Assembly (NCBI GenBank): GCA_902537275.1
Contig: CACBAW010000007.1
Location: forward strand, 1-33,185
Origin: an uncultured Synechococcaceae cyanobacterium
Lineage (GTDB): Bacteria > Cyanobacteriota > Cyanobacteriia > PCC-6307 > Cyanobiaceae
Direction: 5' to 3'
Length of the DNA stretch: 33,185 nt
The notes beneath the pieces are model-generated. The model saw only the letters and a list, made by a program, of their open reading frames with translations, was not told the DNA's origin and ran no database searches. Shown here in pieces: positions 25,825 to 33,185 of this stretch; the first letter of the stretch is position 1, and each line of letters opens with the position of its first letter. A program made the position numbers and the translations under genes.

Positions 25825-27702
25825 ATGGAATTATTAGCAAAATTACTAACAATTAAAAATATTTATAGAAAGTCTATTTTGATTTTTATAGACATGTTTC
25901 TTATTTATTTATCTATTAAATTAACCTATGCTATTTCCGATATAAATACTATCAGTACTGAATCAGTTAATAATGAACTAATTAATATTTCAATCTTAAT
26001 AACTTCTTTGATATCTATATTATTTTATATTTTTACAGGACAATATAAAGGAATTACGAGATATATTGGCAGTAGATCAGTTTATACAAATTCTTTAAGA
26101 AATATAATCATAACTATATTTATAAATTTATATTTTCTTATTTTTTTTGATATTAGAGTTAAGATTTTAGATTTTATAACTTTATGGTTTTTAATCTCAT
26201 CATTATGCTCTTCATATCGCTTTGTATTACGGGATGTTATTTTTTTAGTAAAAAAGAAGGTCTCTAAGTTTTCCAAATCAATTGTTATTTACGGTGCGGG
26301 GACAAAAGGTGCTCAATTATTATCATCATTAAAACTTTCTGAACAATATAAGGTTGTTTTATTTATTGATGATAATGTTAATTTACAAGGGAGACATTTA
26401 AACGGAATAAAAATTGTTTCACCAAATTGTATAAATAAATATAATGGTAAAATTTTTGGAATTTTTCTTGCTATTCCAAAACTAAAAAGAAAACAGTTAA
26501 TATCGACTATAAATAATTTTCAAAATTTAGGTATTAAGACATTTGAAATACCTGAAGCAGAATATTTATCAGATGAGCTATTGAATATAAAAAAATTAAA
26601 ACCTATTGATATTGAAGATCTTTTATATAGAAATAGTGTTCCTCCAGATGAAAAATTATTGAAAAAATGTATAAGAAATAAGATAATCTGCGTTACTGGA
26701 GCAGGTGGTTCAATTGGCTCTGAATTGTGTAGACAGATCATAAAATATAAGCCATTAAGATTGGTTTTGTTTGAGATGAGCGAGCATAATCTTTATCAGA
26801 TAGATAAAGAATTATCTAATCAAAGTCAACATGAAATTATTCCAATATTGGGGGATTGTAGCAATATTATATTTGTCAAAGGTATTTTAGAAAAATATTC
26901 AGTAAATATAGTTATTCATGCTGCTGCTTATAAACATGTACCATTAGTAGAATTAAATCCATTCACGGGAATTGCAAATAATATATTTAGCACAAAAGTG
27001 TTATGTCAAATAGCGTATGAATTAAATTTAGAGAAACTAATTTTAATTTCTAGTGATAAGGCGGTTCGACCAACTAATATAATGGGTGCTTCAAAAAGAG
27101 TCTCAGAAATAATAGTCCAAGCATATGCAGAAGAAATTAAATTACGAGAGAATAAAAATACTAAATTCTCTATGGTTCGTTTTGGAAATGTATTAGATTC
27201 ATCGGGCTCCGTAGTACCGCTTTTTAAAAATCAAATAAAGCAAGGAGGTCCACTAACACTTACTGATAATAATATTGAAAGATACTTTATGACTATTAAA
27301 GAGGCAGCGCAATTAGTTTTGCAAGCTGCAGAGCTCTCAGAAGGAGGGGAATTATTTTTACTAGATATGGGTGTTCCTATAAAAATAAGAGAACTCGCAG
27401 AGCAAATGATTAAACTAAGTGGCTTATCGGTTAAAAATAATAATAATCCTGATGGAGATATCGAAATAAAAATTACCGGTTTAAGACCTGGAGAAAAATT
27501 ATATGAAGAATTATTGATTGATGCAAAATCTGAAAAAACTTCAAACCCCCTTATTTTTAAGGCTAAAGAAAAGATGATACCTTTAGGTCAGGTTCTTGAG
27601 AAAATAAATTTAATTGAGGAATATTTACAAGACTCGAATATAAAAAAATTGTTTAAGGTCTTAAAATATTTAGTCCCAGAATGGTATCAAAGTAATAATT
27701 AG
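25825..27702 (+). CDS. Membrane-bound UDP-HexNAc 4,6-dehydratase (WbpM/FlaA1/CapD family)
   Basis: The 625-residue protein has an N-terminal membrane region (segments near 16-37, 55-75, 92-110, 115-130). A first Rossmann domain IVIYGAGTKGAQ (153-164) follows, then the catalytic domain starting CVTGAGGSIGSEL (289-301). The active site SSDKAVRPTNIMGASKR (409-425) shows the long-form arrangement with Met (M420) in place of Tyr in the YxxxK motif, as is normal in this family. It dehydrates UDP-GlcNAc to the 4-keto-6-deoxy sugar on the way to UDP-QuiNAc/FucNAc or bacillosamine. It pairs with the WecA-like gene upstream. It ends one base before the convergent PseC-like gene. Confidence 0.94.
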   Translation: MELLAKLLTIKNIYRKSILIFIDMFLIYLSIKLTYAISDINTISTESVNNELINISILITSLISILFYIFTGQYKGITRYIGSRSVYTNSLRNIIITIFINLYFLIFFDIRVKILDFITLWFLISSLCSSYRFVLRDVIFLVKKKVSKFSKSIVIYGAGTKGAQLLSSLKLSEQYKVVLFIDDNVNLQGRHLNGIKIVSPNCINKYNGKIFGIFLAIPKLKRKQLISTINNFQNLGIKTFEIPEAEYLSDELLNIKKLKPIDIEDLLYRNSVPPDEKLLKKCIRNKIICVTGAGGSIGSELCRQIIKYKPLRLVLFEMSEHNLYQIDKELSNQSQHEIIPILGDCSNIIFVKGILEKYSVNIVIHAAAYKHVPLVELNPFTGIANNIFSTKVLCQIAYELNLEKLILISSDKAVRPTNIMGASKRVSEIIVQAYAEEIKLRENKNTKFSMVRFGNVLDSSGSVVPLFKNQIKQGGPLTLTDNNIERYFMTIKEAAQLVLQAAELSEGGELFLLDMGVPIKIRELAEQMIKLSGLSVKNNNNPDGDIEIKITGLRPGEKLYEELLIDAKSEKTSNPLIFKAKEKMIPLGQVLEKINLIEEYLQDSNIKKLFKVLKYLVPEWYQSNN

Positions 27703-27703
27703 A

Positions 27704-28912
27704 TTAAATATTATTTGAATTTGATAGTAAAAAGTAATCTTTTATACTCTCTAGAACAAAATTAATATCACTTATTTCCATGTCGTAGAATAGTGGAAGT
27801 GTTAAAGCTTCTCTGTAGTAGCTAAATGATTCTGGAAATAATTTATGGTCATTTGAGTTGTTTTTATTTTGATAATACGGGTGAAGTATAATTGGAATAT
27901 AGTGTACTTGAGTAATGATCCCTTTATTTCTTAAGTAAACCATTAACTCATTTCTTTGAATAGATAATTTATCAAAGTTTATTCTGACAGGAAAAATATG
28001 ATTCGCGTTCTTAGATATTAAGCTGCTTTGTGCTGGTTTAATGCTTTTATTATTTTTTAGTTGTTTTTTGTAAGAGGAAACTAACAATTCCCGTTTACTA
28101 ATAAATTTATCTAATTTTTTTAATTGGGATAAACCCAATGCACATTGAATATCGGTTATACGATAATGGAACCCAAGACTTTGCATTTCATAGTACCAAA
28201 GATTTTTTTTATCATTGGTGTAAGCAGCATCCTTGTTCACTAAAAAATCATCATTTTTGTTTATTCCATGACTTCTTAAACGTAATAATTTTTTGTATAT
28301 TTTTTCATTGTTAGTTGTAATCATTCCGCCTTCTCCTGCAGTAATGCTTTTAACAGGATGTAATGAGAAAACAGTAGCATCAGAAAAATTAGCCGAACCA
28401 ATCTTTGATCCATCAGAGTATTCTGAACCTAATGCATGAGCTGCGTCCTCGATAATATGAAAATTGAACTTTTCCGCTAAGTAGCTTAACCTTTTCATGT
28501 CAATAGCTAAACCACCAAAATGTACAGGTATAACGACCTTAAAAATTTCACCTGAAATTAATTTTGCTTCTAATTTGTCGATTGAAATATTTAAAGTTGA
28601 TTCCTCTATATCGATGAACTGCACTTTGGCTCCAATAAAACTTGCACAATTAGCAGATGAAACAAAACTAATATTTGATGTTACAGCAATATCATTTTTT
28701 TCTAAATTTAGTGCAATGCATGAAATATGAAGCCCTGCTGTACAACTAGAGACTGCCACTGCATAAGAAGCCCCAACATAGTTAGCAAATTCTTTTTCAA
28801 ATTCATAAATAAGAGGTCCTTGAGTCAGATTCCCGCCATCTCTAAGAATTTGAACCACAGAATTTATATCATCTTCATCTAGATGATGTCTGCCATATGG
28901 TAGAAATCTCAT
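27704..28912 (-). CDS. PseC-like UDP-4-keto-6-deoxy-HexNAc aminotransferase (DegT family)
   Basis: This is a PLP enzyme that would aminate C4 of a UDP-4-keto-6-deoxy-HexNAc using glutamate. MRFLPYGRHHLDEDDINSVVQILRDGGNLTQGPLIYEFE is strikingly like PseC ('PYGRQ.i...DI..V..vL....LTQGP....FE'). EDAAHALGSEY (155-165) has the PLP-ring Asp, and SLHPVKSITAGEGG (183-196) has the Schiff-base Lys188. At 402 residues it is full length. It is divergent from the CapE-type dehydratase across 104 bases and ends one base from the WbpM-like gene. Both neighbours make possible keto substrates. No PseH, PseG, PseI or PseF is in the window, so full pseudaminate synthesis is not supported; a 4-amino sugar in the chain is a simpler reading. 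Confidence 0.87.
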   Translation of the reverse strand: MRFLPYGRHHLDEDDINSVVQILRDGGNLTQGPLIYEFEKEFANYVGASYAVAVSSCTAGLHISCIALNLEKNDIAVTSNISFVSSANCASFIGAKVQFIDIEESTLNISIDKLEAKLISGEIFKVVIPVHFGGLAIDMKRLSYLAEKFNFHIIEDAAHALGSEYSDGSKIGSANFSDATVFSLHPVKSITAGEGGMITTNNEKIYKKLLRLRSHGINKNDDFLVNKDAAYTNDKKNLWYYEMQSLGFHYRITDIQCALGLSQLKKLDKFISKRELLVSSYKKQLKNNKSIKPAQSSLISKNANHIFPVRINFDKLSIQRNELMVYLRNKGIITQVHYIPIILHPYYQNKNNSNDHKLFPESFSYYREALTLPLFYDMEISDINFVLESIKDYFLLSNSNNI

Positions 28913-29016
28913 TATAAATATTGTCTTTTCATTAAGAATTATTTTAAATTATTCAAAAACAGTTTTACTAGTAAATCCATTAATTAGTAATATAAAAAAG
29001 CACTACAGTCGGATAA
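28913..29016. promoter_or_regulatory. Divergent intergenic region between the PseC-like and CapE-like genes
   Basis: The two starts are back to back with 104 bases between them, so both promoters probably lie here. A TAATATAAA stretch near 28988 could be a -10 for the plus-strand gene. A perfect 12-base palindrome TTTACTAGTAAA at 28964-28975 sits near the middle, but palindromes of this size are expected by chance in such AT-rich DNA. Confidence 0.35.
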
Positions 29017-30021
29017 ATGGATTATAAAGAATTAAAGGATAAAACCTTATTAATAACTGGTGGAACAGGATCATTTGGAGGATATATGTTAAGAAAAGTA
29101 TCCTCGTTAGGCTTAAAGAAAATAAAAATATTTAGCAGAGATGAAAAAAAACAGCATGACATGAGAATCAATCTTAATATGGATAATCTGGAATTTATAT
29201 TAGGTGATGTGAGAGACATTCAATCCGTAATGGCAGCATGCAATGATACAGATATTATTTTCCATGCAGCAGCTCTGAAACAAGTTCCTTCTTGTGAGTT
29301 TTTCCCTATGGAGGCTATTTCGACTAATGTAATTGGAACATCAAATTTATTAGAAGCTGCAATTCAAAATAAAGTTAAGTCTGTAGTATGTTTGAGTACG
29401 GACAAGGCTGTTCACCCTGTAAATGCTATGGGAATGACTAAAGCCTTGATGGAAAAAATTGCATTAGCAAAAGCAAGATCCTCTAAAGAAACAATTATTA
29501 CCATAACAAGATACGGTAATGTTATTTCTTCGAGAGGTTCCGTAATCCCTCTATTTCTTGAACAAATCAGAAAAAACACGCCCATTACAATTACGGATCC
29601 AGAAATGACTAGATTTATTATGAGTTTAGATGAAGCTATAGACCTTGTTCTTTATGCATTAAGTTATGGAGAAAAAGGGGACATTTATGTAAAGAAATCA
29701 CCTGCTTGCAATATTGGTCAAATATCAAAAGTGATTAAGAATTTATTAGACAAAGATAATCACCAAGAAGTAATAATTGGCCCAAGACATGGAGAAAAGT
29801 TTCATGAGGTTTTAATAAGTAAAGAAGAATTATCAAGAGCAACAGAGAAAAACGGATTTTATAAAATAATTCCTGATGGAAGAAATCTAGAATATAGTAA
29901 ATATGAAAATCACGGTGATAAAGATATAAATAAATATTCTGAATATAATTCAAAAGACTCAGAACAGCTAAATTATCAATCTCTTAAGAATATATTGAGA
30001 GATTATGTTCTTGAAAAGTAA
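29017..30021 (+). CDS. UDP-GlcNAc 4,6-dehydratase/5-epimerase (CapE/FnlA/WbjB type)
   Basis: A soluble short-chain enzyme of 334 residues: ITGGTGSFGG (13-22), FSRDEKKQHDMR (39-50), HAAALKQVPSCEFFPMEA (83-100), CLSTDKAVHPVNAMGMTK (125-142) and PRHGEKFHEVLIS. The QVPSCEFFPMEA, STDKAV.P.NAMG and RHGEKxxE.L stretches fit the CapE/FnlA branch of UDP-L-FucNAc synthesis better than PseB, whose equivalent is K-H-V-P-x-x-E-x-N-P. Both branches invert C5 and give the same L-arabino-4-keto sugar. Met138 replaces Tyr in the catalytic motif, as usual here. No capF/capG (fnlB/fnlC) follow in the window. The divergent PseC-like enzyme could therefore be its partner. It ends four bases from the convergent flavoprotein gene. 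Confidence 0.88.
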   Translation: MDYKELKDKTLLITGGTGSFGGYMLRKVSSLGLKKIKIFSRDEKKQHDMRINLNMDNLEFILGDVRDIQSVMAACNDTDIIFHAAALKQVPSCEFFPMEAISTNVIGTSNLLEAAIQNKVKSVVCLSTDKAVHPVNAMGMTKALMEKIALAKARSSKETIITITRYGNVISSRGSVIPLFLEQIRKNTPITITDPEMTRFIMSLDEAIDLVLYALSYGEKGDIYVKKSPACNIGQISKVIKNLLDKDNHQEVIIGPRHGEKFHEVLISKEELSRATEKNGFYKIIPDGRNLEYSKYENHGDKDINKYSEYNSKDSEQLNYQSLKNILRDYVLEK

Positions 30022-30025
30022 GGAA

Positions 30026-31789
30026 TTACTCTAGTAATCTTCCTTTTAAATTGTCAATATTTTTAGTTTGAGAAATAATTGAAATTAATTTTTTTTCTAA
30101 AGGAATGAGATTTTCTTCCTTTAACTTTATTTTTTTATTCTCAAGACTAACTGAAAAATTACAATTATAATCTTCCGATAATTTAGTAAAATCATCTCTT
30201 TGAAGAGCTCCTCTGCTTTCCTCTCTCATAAGTGAACTTAAAATAGTTGCTTCGGCTGTAAAAATAGAAGCTTCAAGGTCAAAAGAACTTATTAATTTAT
30301 GGTGATCATTTTTTTCTACATTATTTTGATTGGTTTCAGCAAATGTTTTAAGTTTTTCTAATCTGGTTAATGCATTTTTGAGTTTCTCTTTATTTTTGAC
30401 TACTCCGCAATATTCCCACATTATTTGTCTGAGTTTATTTTGTGAATTAGAAATAGAGGTTTGAGATTCTGTACTCCTTTTATTGATATTTTCATGTGCT
30501 TTTTTTATAACCTCTTCTTTATTCTCAGTAATACTGAAGCAATTGGAATATTCAACTGCAGCCTTACCTGAAAGTTTTCCAAAAACAAGTATTTCAGCTA
30601 GTGAGTTTCCTCCTAATCTATTTGCGCCATGTAAACCACCAGCAACCTCACCAGCAGCAAATAATCCTTGAACTTCAGTTGAATGATCAATAGAGTTTAC
30701 TTTTACTCCTCCCATTGAATAATGAGCAGTAGGTGCTACCTCCATGGGATCTTTCGAAATATCAAGACCTTGATATTCGAGAAATTGATTATATATTTTT
30801 GGAAGTTTACTTAAAATAATATCTTTTTTTATATGGCTTATATCTAAATAGACGCCTCCATTTGGCGAAGATCTTCCTTCTAAGATTTCTGTATAGTTTG
30901 CCATTGCAATTCTATCCCTAGTTGACAATTCCATTCTTTCTCTGTCGTAGTTAATCATGAATCTTTTGCCTTCACTATTCAAAAGTTTTCCTCCTTCTCC
31001 TCTAACTGCCTCAGTAACAAGAGTGCCTGCAATGCTTTCTGGCATAACCATTCCAGTCGGGTGGAATTGAACCATTTCCATATCAATTAATTTACATCCA
31101 GACTTTGCAGCTAGAAAAAAACCATCACCAAAATTTTCCAATTCCCTTGAAGAACTTTTTTTCCAAATACGTGTATGTCCACCTGTGCACAGAATAGTTG
31201 AATCAGAAAGATGAACTGTTCTCGAACCATTTTCTGTATTAATAGACATGGCACCCAGACATTTTTTATCTTCAATCAATAAATCCGTTACGTATTCATT
31301 ATCTAAAATAGGTATATCTAAACTATATGCTTTTTTGAGTAGAGCTTTTAATATAGCCTCTCCTGTATAGTCAGCTGAATAACAAGTTCTGCGATAAGTA
31401 TGGGCACCAAAAAATCTTTGATCTATCTTACCATTTGGTAATTTATTAAAATTTGCTCCCCATGAATCAATTTCATGTACAGCCTCTGCAGCATCTTTTA
31501 CCATTCTTTCAATAATGTGAGGATTGCCAATGCCATATCCCTCTAGGAAAGTATCCGCAAAATGTTGTTCCCATGAATCAGCATGATCAACATTACTTAA
31601 AGAGGCGTTTATCCCGCCGGCCGCTAGAACTGTGTGGGAATCAAATTTACTTCTTTTACCAAGAACTTTAACAATTAAGTCAGAGTTTTTTGCTTCAATA
31701 GCTGCTCTTAATCCTGCTCCTCCACAACCAATAATTAAAATATTACTTTTATCTACTTTATTTTCATATGAATTCATTTCATTAAACAT
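30026..31789 (-). CDS. sdhA: Succinate dehydrogenase/fumarate reductase flavoprotein subunit (SdhA/FrdA-like)
   Basis: The 587-residue protein interconverts succinate and fumarate when bound to an iron-sulfur and a membrane subunit. ILIIGCGGAGLRAAIEA (17-33) binds FAD. SHTVLAAGG (51-59) contains His52, the site of covalent FAD attachment in SdhA/FrdA that L-aspartate oxidase lacks. QFHPTG (241-246) and TEAVRGEGG (259-267), with Arg263, form the dicarboxylate site; AHYSMGGV and GANRLGGNSLAE complete it. Length is normal. It is odd here: a central-metabolism gene with no sdhB or sdhC neighbour in the window, flanked on both sides by glycan genes. It ends four bases from the convergent CapE-like gene. 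The start used is the ATG at 31789; another ATG four codons on (MNSYEN) is possible. Confidence 0.88.
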   Translation of the reverse strand: MFNEMNSYENKVDKSNILIIGCGGAGLRAAIEAKNSDLIVKVLGKRSKFDSHTVLAAGGINASLSNVDHADSWEQHFADTFLEGYGIGNPHIIERMVKDAAEAVHEIDSWGANFNKLPNGKIDQRFFGAHTYRRTCYSADYTGEAILKALLKKAYSLDIPILDNEYVTDLLIEDKKCLGAMSINTENGSRTVHLSDSTILCTGGHTRIWKKSSSRELENFGDGFFLAAKSGCKLIDMEMVQFHPTGMVMPESIAGTLVTEAVRGEGGKLLNSEGKRFMINYDRERMELSTRDRIAMANYTEILEGRSSPNGGVYLDISHIKKDIILSKLPKIYNQFLEYQGLDISKDPMEVAPTAHYSMGGVKVNSIDHSTEVQGLFAAGEVAGGLHGANRLGGNSLAEILVFGKLSGKAAVEYSNCFSITENKEEVIKKAHENINKRSTESQTSISNSQNKLRQIMWEYCGVVKNKEKLKNALTRLEKLKTFAETNQNNVEKNDHHKLISSFDLEASIFTAEATILSSLMREESRGALQRDDFTKLSEDYNCNFSVSLENKKIKLKEENLIPLEKKLISIISQTKNIDNLKGRLLE

Positions 31790-31971
31790 AACTTAAAAAA
31801 TTATATTCCATGACAAGATAAATAAATTTATATTTTTTTCTTAAGAAATTTTTCTAATAAAAATAAAAAAAATTATTTGATTGATTAACAAATTATTAAG
31901 TATTTAAAAATACAATTTTAAATTTTTGATACCCTAGATATATGTTGTCTTGATGAAAAATGATTAAATAA
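31790..31971. promoter_or_regulatory. Divergent intergenic region between sdhA and the terminal glycan gene
   Basis: This gap of 182 very AT-rich bases separates two divergent genes and must hold their promoters unless these lie within the genes. TTGATACCCTAGATATATG near 31927-31945 has a TAGATAT that could be a -10 for the plus-strand gene. Runs of A and T make any single call unsafe. No hairpin, operator or small ORF was recognised. Confidence 0.35.
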
Positions 31972-33185
31972 ATGTTTTTAAAAATTGATAATTCTATATA
32001 TAAAAAGTTATGTATTTCTTCCAAAAAATATTTACGAAAATTTAATAATGATTTGATACTTTTATCAAATCCTGCATTTTTTATTTTACGGGAAAGCTCA
32101 TCAGAAATTTTTGATATTTTAGAGTTTAATTCATTTAAGCTTCTATTAAAAATAATTATAAAAATAATTTTGGCGCCTCTTAAATTAATAAATAATTTAA
32201 ATAAAAGTAATATATGCCAAATTAAAAAAGATTTAAATATTGCAAAAAATGCTGGAATATATATTTGCCATAAGGGGAAAAATCCAAAATCTTACATTGA
32301 TCCAAATAAACTTTTTATTGGTAATGAATATATTAACTGTACGAAATTTACTTTTCATCAAGATTCAGTCTATGAAAGAGATATCTGGAAAAAAAATTTA
32401 AAACAAATTAATAATAATAAATTTTCTTTTGTTCCCCCATTCATGACTTTTCAAAGTGAATTTAAATATTCAATAAAAACTTTTTTTAAAGTAGCAAAAC
32501 TTTTAAAATATTATTTTCTAGCTAGTAACTATATAGATAAAGTTGTTTTGTTAAATTCTATTTATCATTCAATATCTCTAAATAATCTTATTGCTTTGAG
32601 AATTTATGATTTTATTTGGAAAAATATTCATAAAAAAAATATAAGTTTTATTCAAACAACGTATGAGGGGTATCCATGGGAAAGACTTATTTATTATCTT
32701 GGATATGAATTAGGTGTACCAAGGATTGCTTTTATGCATGCACCCGTAAGTAAATATCAGTTTGCAACTTTTAATAGTATTAGTAAAAAGTTTGATCCAG
32801 ATATTGTAATTTGTAAATCAAAAAGAGATATTGAATTGGCGATTAATAAATCATTATCAAAAACCGCAAAATTTGTAAGTGTAGGTGTAAAGCAAGATAA
32901 AAAAATAACTAATTATGAGTATGTACTTAAAAAAAAGAATTTTTTAGAAGAGAAAAATAAAGTTTTGTTATTGCCTGAAGACTCAAATAAAGAGGTAAGT
33001 ATTTTTTTGGATTCAGCAATAAAAAGTTTATCAAAAGTTAGTTATTTATACATTTTAAGGTTACATCCCAATACTTCATTAGAAAAAATAAATTCATTGA
33101 ATAAAAAAATTATGAAGGTAAATAAAAAATATAATTCAAAAAGAATATTAATATCAGAGAATTCTCTATTACAAGATATTGAGGA
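31972..33185 (+). CDS. GT-B-like surface carbohydrate biosynthesis protein, 5' part (runs off window)
   Basis: The track does not list this gene because it has no stop in the window. From the ATG at 31972 the frame stays open for 404 codons to the last base. The reading includes AGIYICHKGKNPKSYIDPNK, SFIQTTYEGYPWERLIYYLGYELGVPRIAFMHAPVSKYQF, DIVICKSKRDIELAI, VLLLPEDSN and YLYILRLHPNTSLEKI. The order of a 'T-x-E-G-x-P-W-E' acceptor-side motif, a G-x-P-x-x-x-x-x-H-A loop and a late L-R-L-H-P strand resembles GT-B-like surface carbohydrate proteins, whose nucleotide-binding end would lie just beyond the window. No membrane segment is obvious. The coding call is firm; the family call is by pattern only. 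Confidence 0.72.
   Translation, partial: MFLKIDNSIYKKLCISSKKYLRKFNNDLILLSNPAFFILRESSSEIFDILEFNSFKLLLKIIIKIILAPLKLINNLNKSNICQIKKDLNIAKNAGIYICHKGKNPKSYIDPNKLFIGNEYINCTKFTFHQDSVYERDIWKKNLKQINNNKFSFVPPFMTFQSEFKYSIKTFFKVAKLLKYYFLASNYIDKVVLLNSIYHSISLNNLIALRIYDFIWKNIHKKNISFIQTTYEGYPWERLIYYLGYELGVPRIAFMHAPVSKYQFATFNSISKKFDPDIVICKSKRDIELAINKSLSKTAKFVSVGVKQDKKITNYEYVLKKKNFLEEKNKVLLLPEDSNKEVSIFLDSAIKSLSKVSYLYILRLHPNTSLEKINSLNKKIMKVNKKYNSKRILISENSLLQDIE

Noticed and set aside
28964-28975. 12-base palindrome TTTACTAGTAAA in a divergent promoter region
   Set aside because: Many such palindromes are expected in a 33-kb window of this composition, and no second copy or known operator was recognised.
29017-30021. 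Calling the dehydratase PseB because a PseC-like gene is next to it
   Set aside because: QVPSCEFFPMEA and the later RHGEK region fit the CapE/FnlA/WbjB branch better.
30026-31789. Reading the flavoprotein as L-aspartate oxidase (NadB)
   Set aside because: The covalent-FAD motif SHTV is present, and the NadB-type REGGHS stretch is absent; length and other motifs fit SdhA/FrdA.
1-33185. Search for tRNA or rRNA genes, CRISPR arrays, insertion sequences, integrases and attachment repeats
   Set aside because: None was recognised by eye. No transposase or integrase reading frame appears in the track, and no evenly spaced repeats were seen, so mobility is inferred only from composition and broken genes.

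Overview
The window is a strongly AT-rich surface-polysaccharide (O-antigen/capsule-type) gene island. Codon use is heavy in Asn/Ile/Lys, several genes start with TTG or GTG, and Shine-Dalgarno-like sites are scarce. No ribosomal, tRNA or photosynthesis gene is present to fix the taxon. The best guess is a marine picocyanobacterium of the Prochlorococcus high-light type. An AT-rich alphaproteobacterium such as SAR11 is the main alternative. This is inference from composition and gene style only.

Layout. (1) 1-2700 is a decaying left edge. It holds the C-terminal end of a flippase-like membrane protein, a broken membrane glycosyltransferase remnant (minus), an intact sulfotransferase-like gene (minus), a broken CxxC protein (minus) and a broken galE-like epimerase (minus). 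(2) 2706-5875 makes nucleotide sugars: gmd and fcl (GDP-L-fucose) face a UDP-glucuronate 4-epimerase. (3) 6007-13916 is a plus-strand run: one-chain ABC exporter, NeuA-like cytidylyltransferase, Ldh_2-family reductase, Gfo/Idh/MocA oxidoreductase, a glycosyltransferase-cytidylyltransferase fusion, and a large protein that may be a GT-B transferase. It looks like a little-described CMP-sugar module. (4) rfbG lies alone on the minus strand. (5) 15099-27702 is a long plus-strand run: kdsB, HAD phosphatase, RfbC-like cupin, rfbF, a short-chain reductase, GT2, a DegT-like protein, a CelD/FemAB-like acyltransferase, a NodB deacetylase, GT2, GT4, a WecA/WbpL-type initiating transferase and a WbpM-type dehydratase. 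(6) 27704-30021 holds a PseC-like aminotransferase divergent from a CapE/FnlA-type dehydratase. (7) 30026-33185 holds a SdhA/FrdA-type flavoprotein (minus) and the 5' part of a GT-B-like surface carbohydrate gene that runs off the window. The ORF track omits this last gene.

How it fits together (inference). The island can supply GDP-L-fucose, UDP-galacturonate, CDP-6-deoxyhexoses, a CMP-ulosonate and UDP-2-acetamido-2,6-dideoxy sugars. The WecA-like enzyme would start a lipid-linked glycan. Two GT2 enzymes, a GT4 enzyme, the GT2 fusion and the two possible GT-B proteins would extend it, and the acyltransferase, deacetylase and sulfotransferase could decorate it. The ABC protein is a candidate lipid-glycan flippase; no Wzx or Wzy is seen here. 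Four isolated minus-strand genes each meet a plus-strand neighbour tail to tail with almost no spacing, which suggests modular insertion or inversion.
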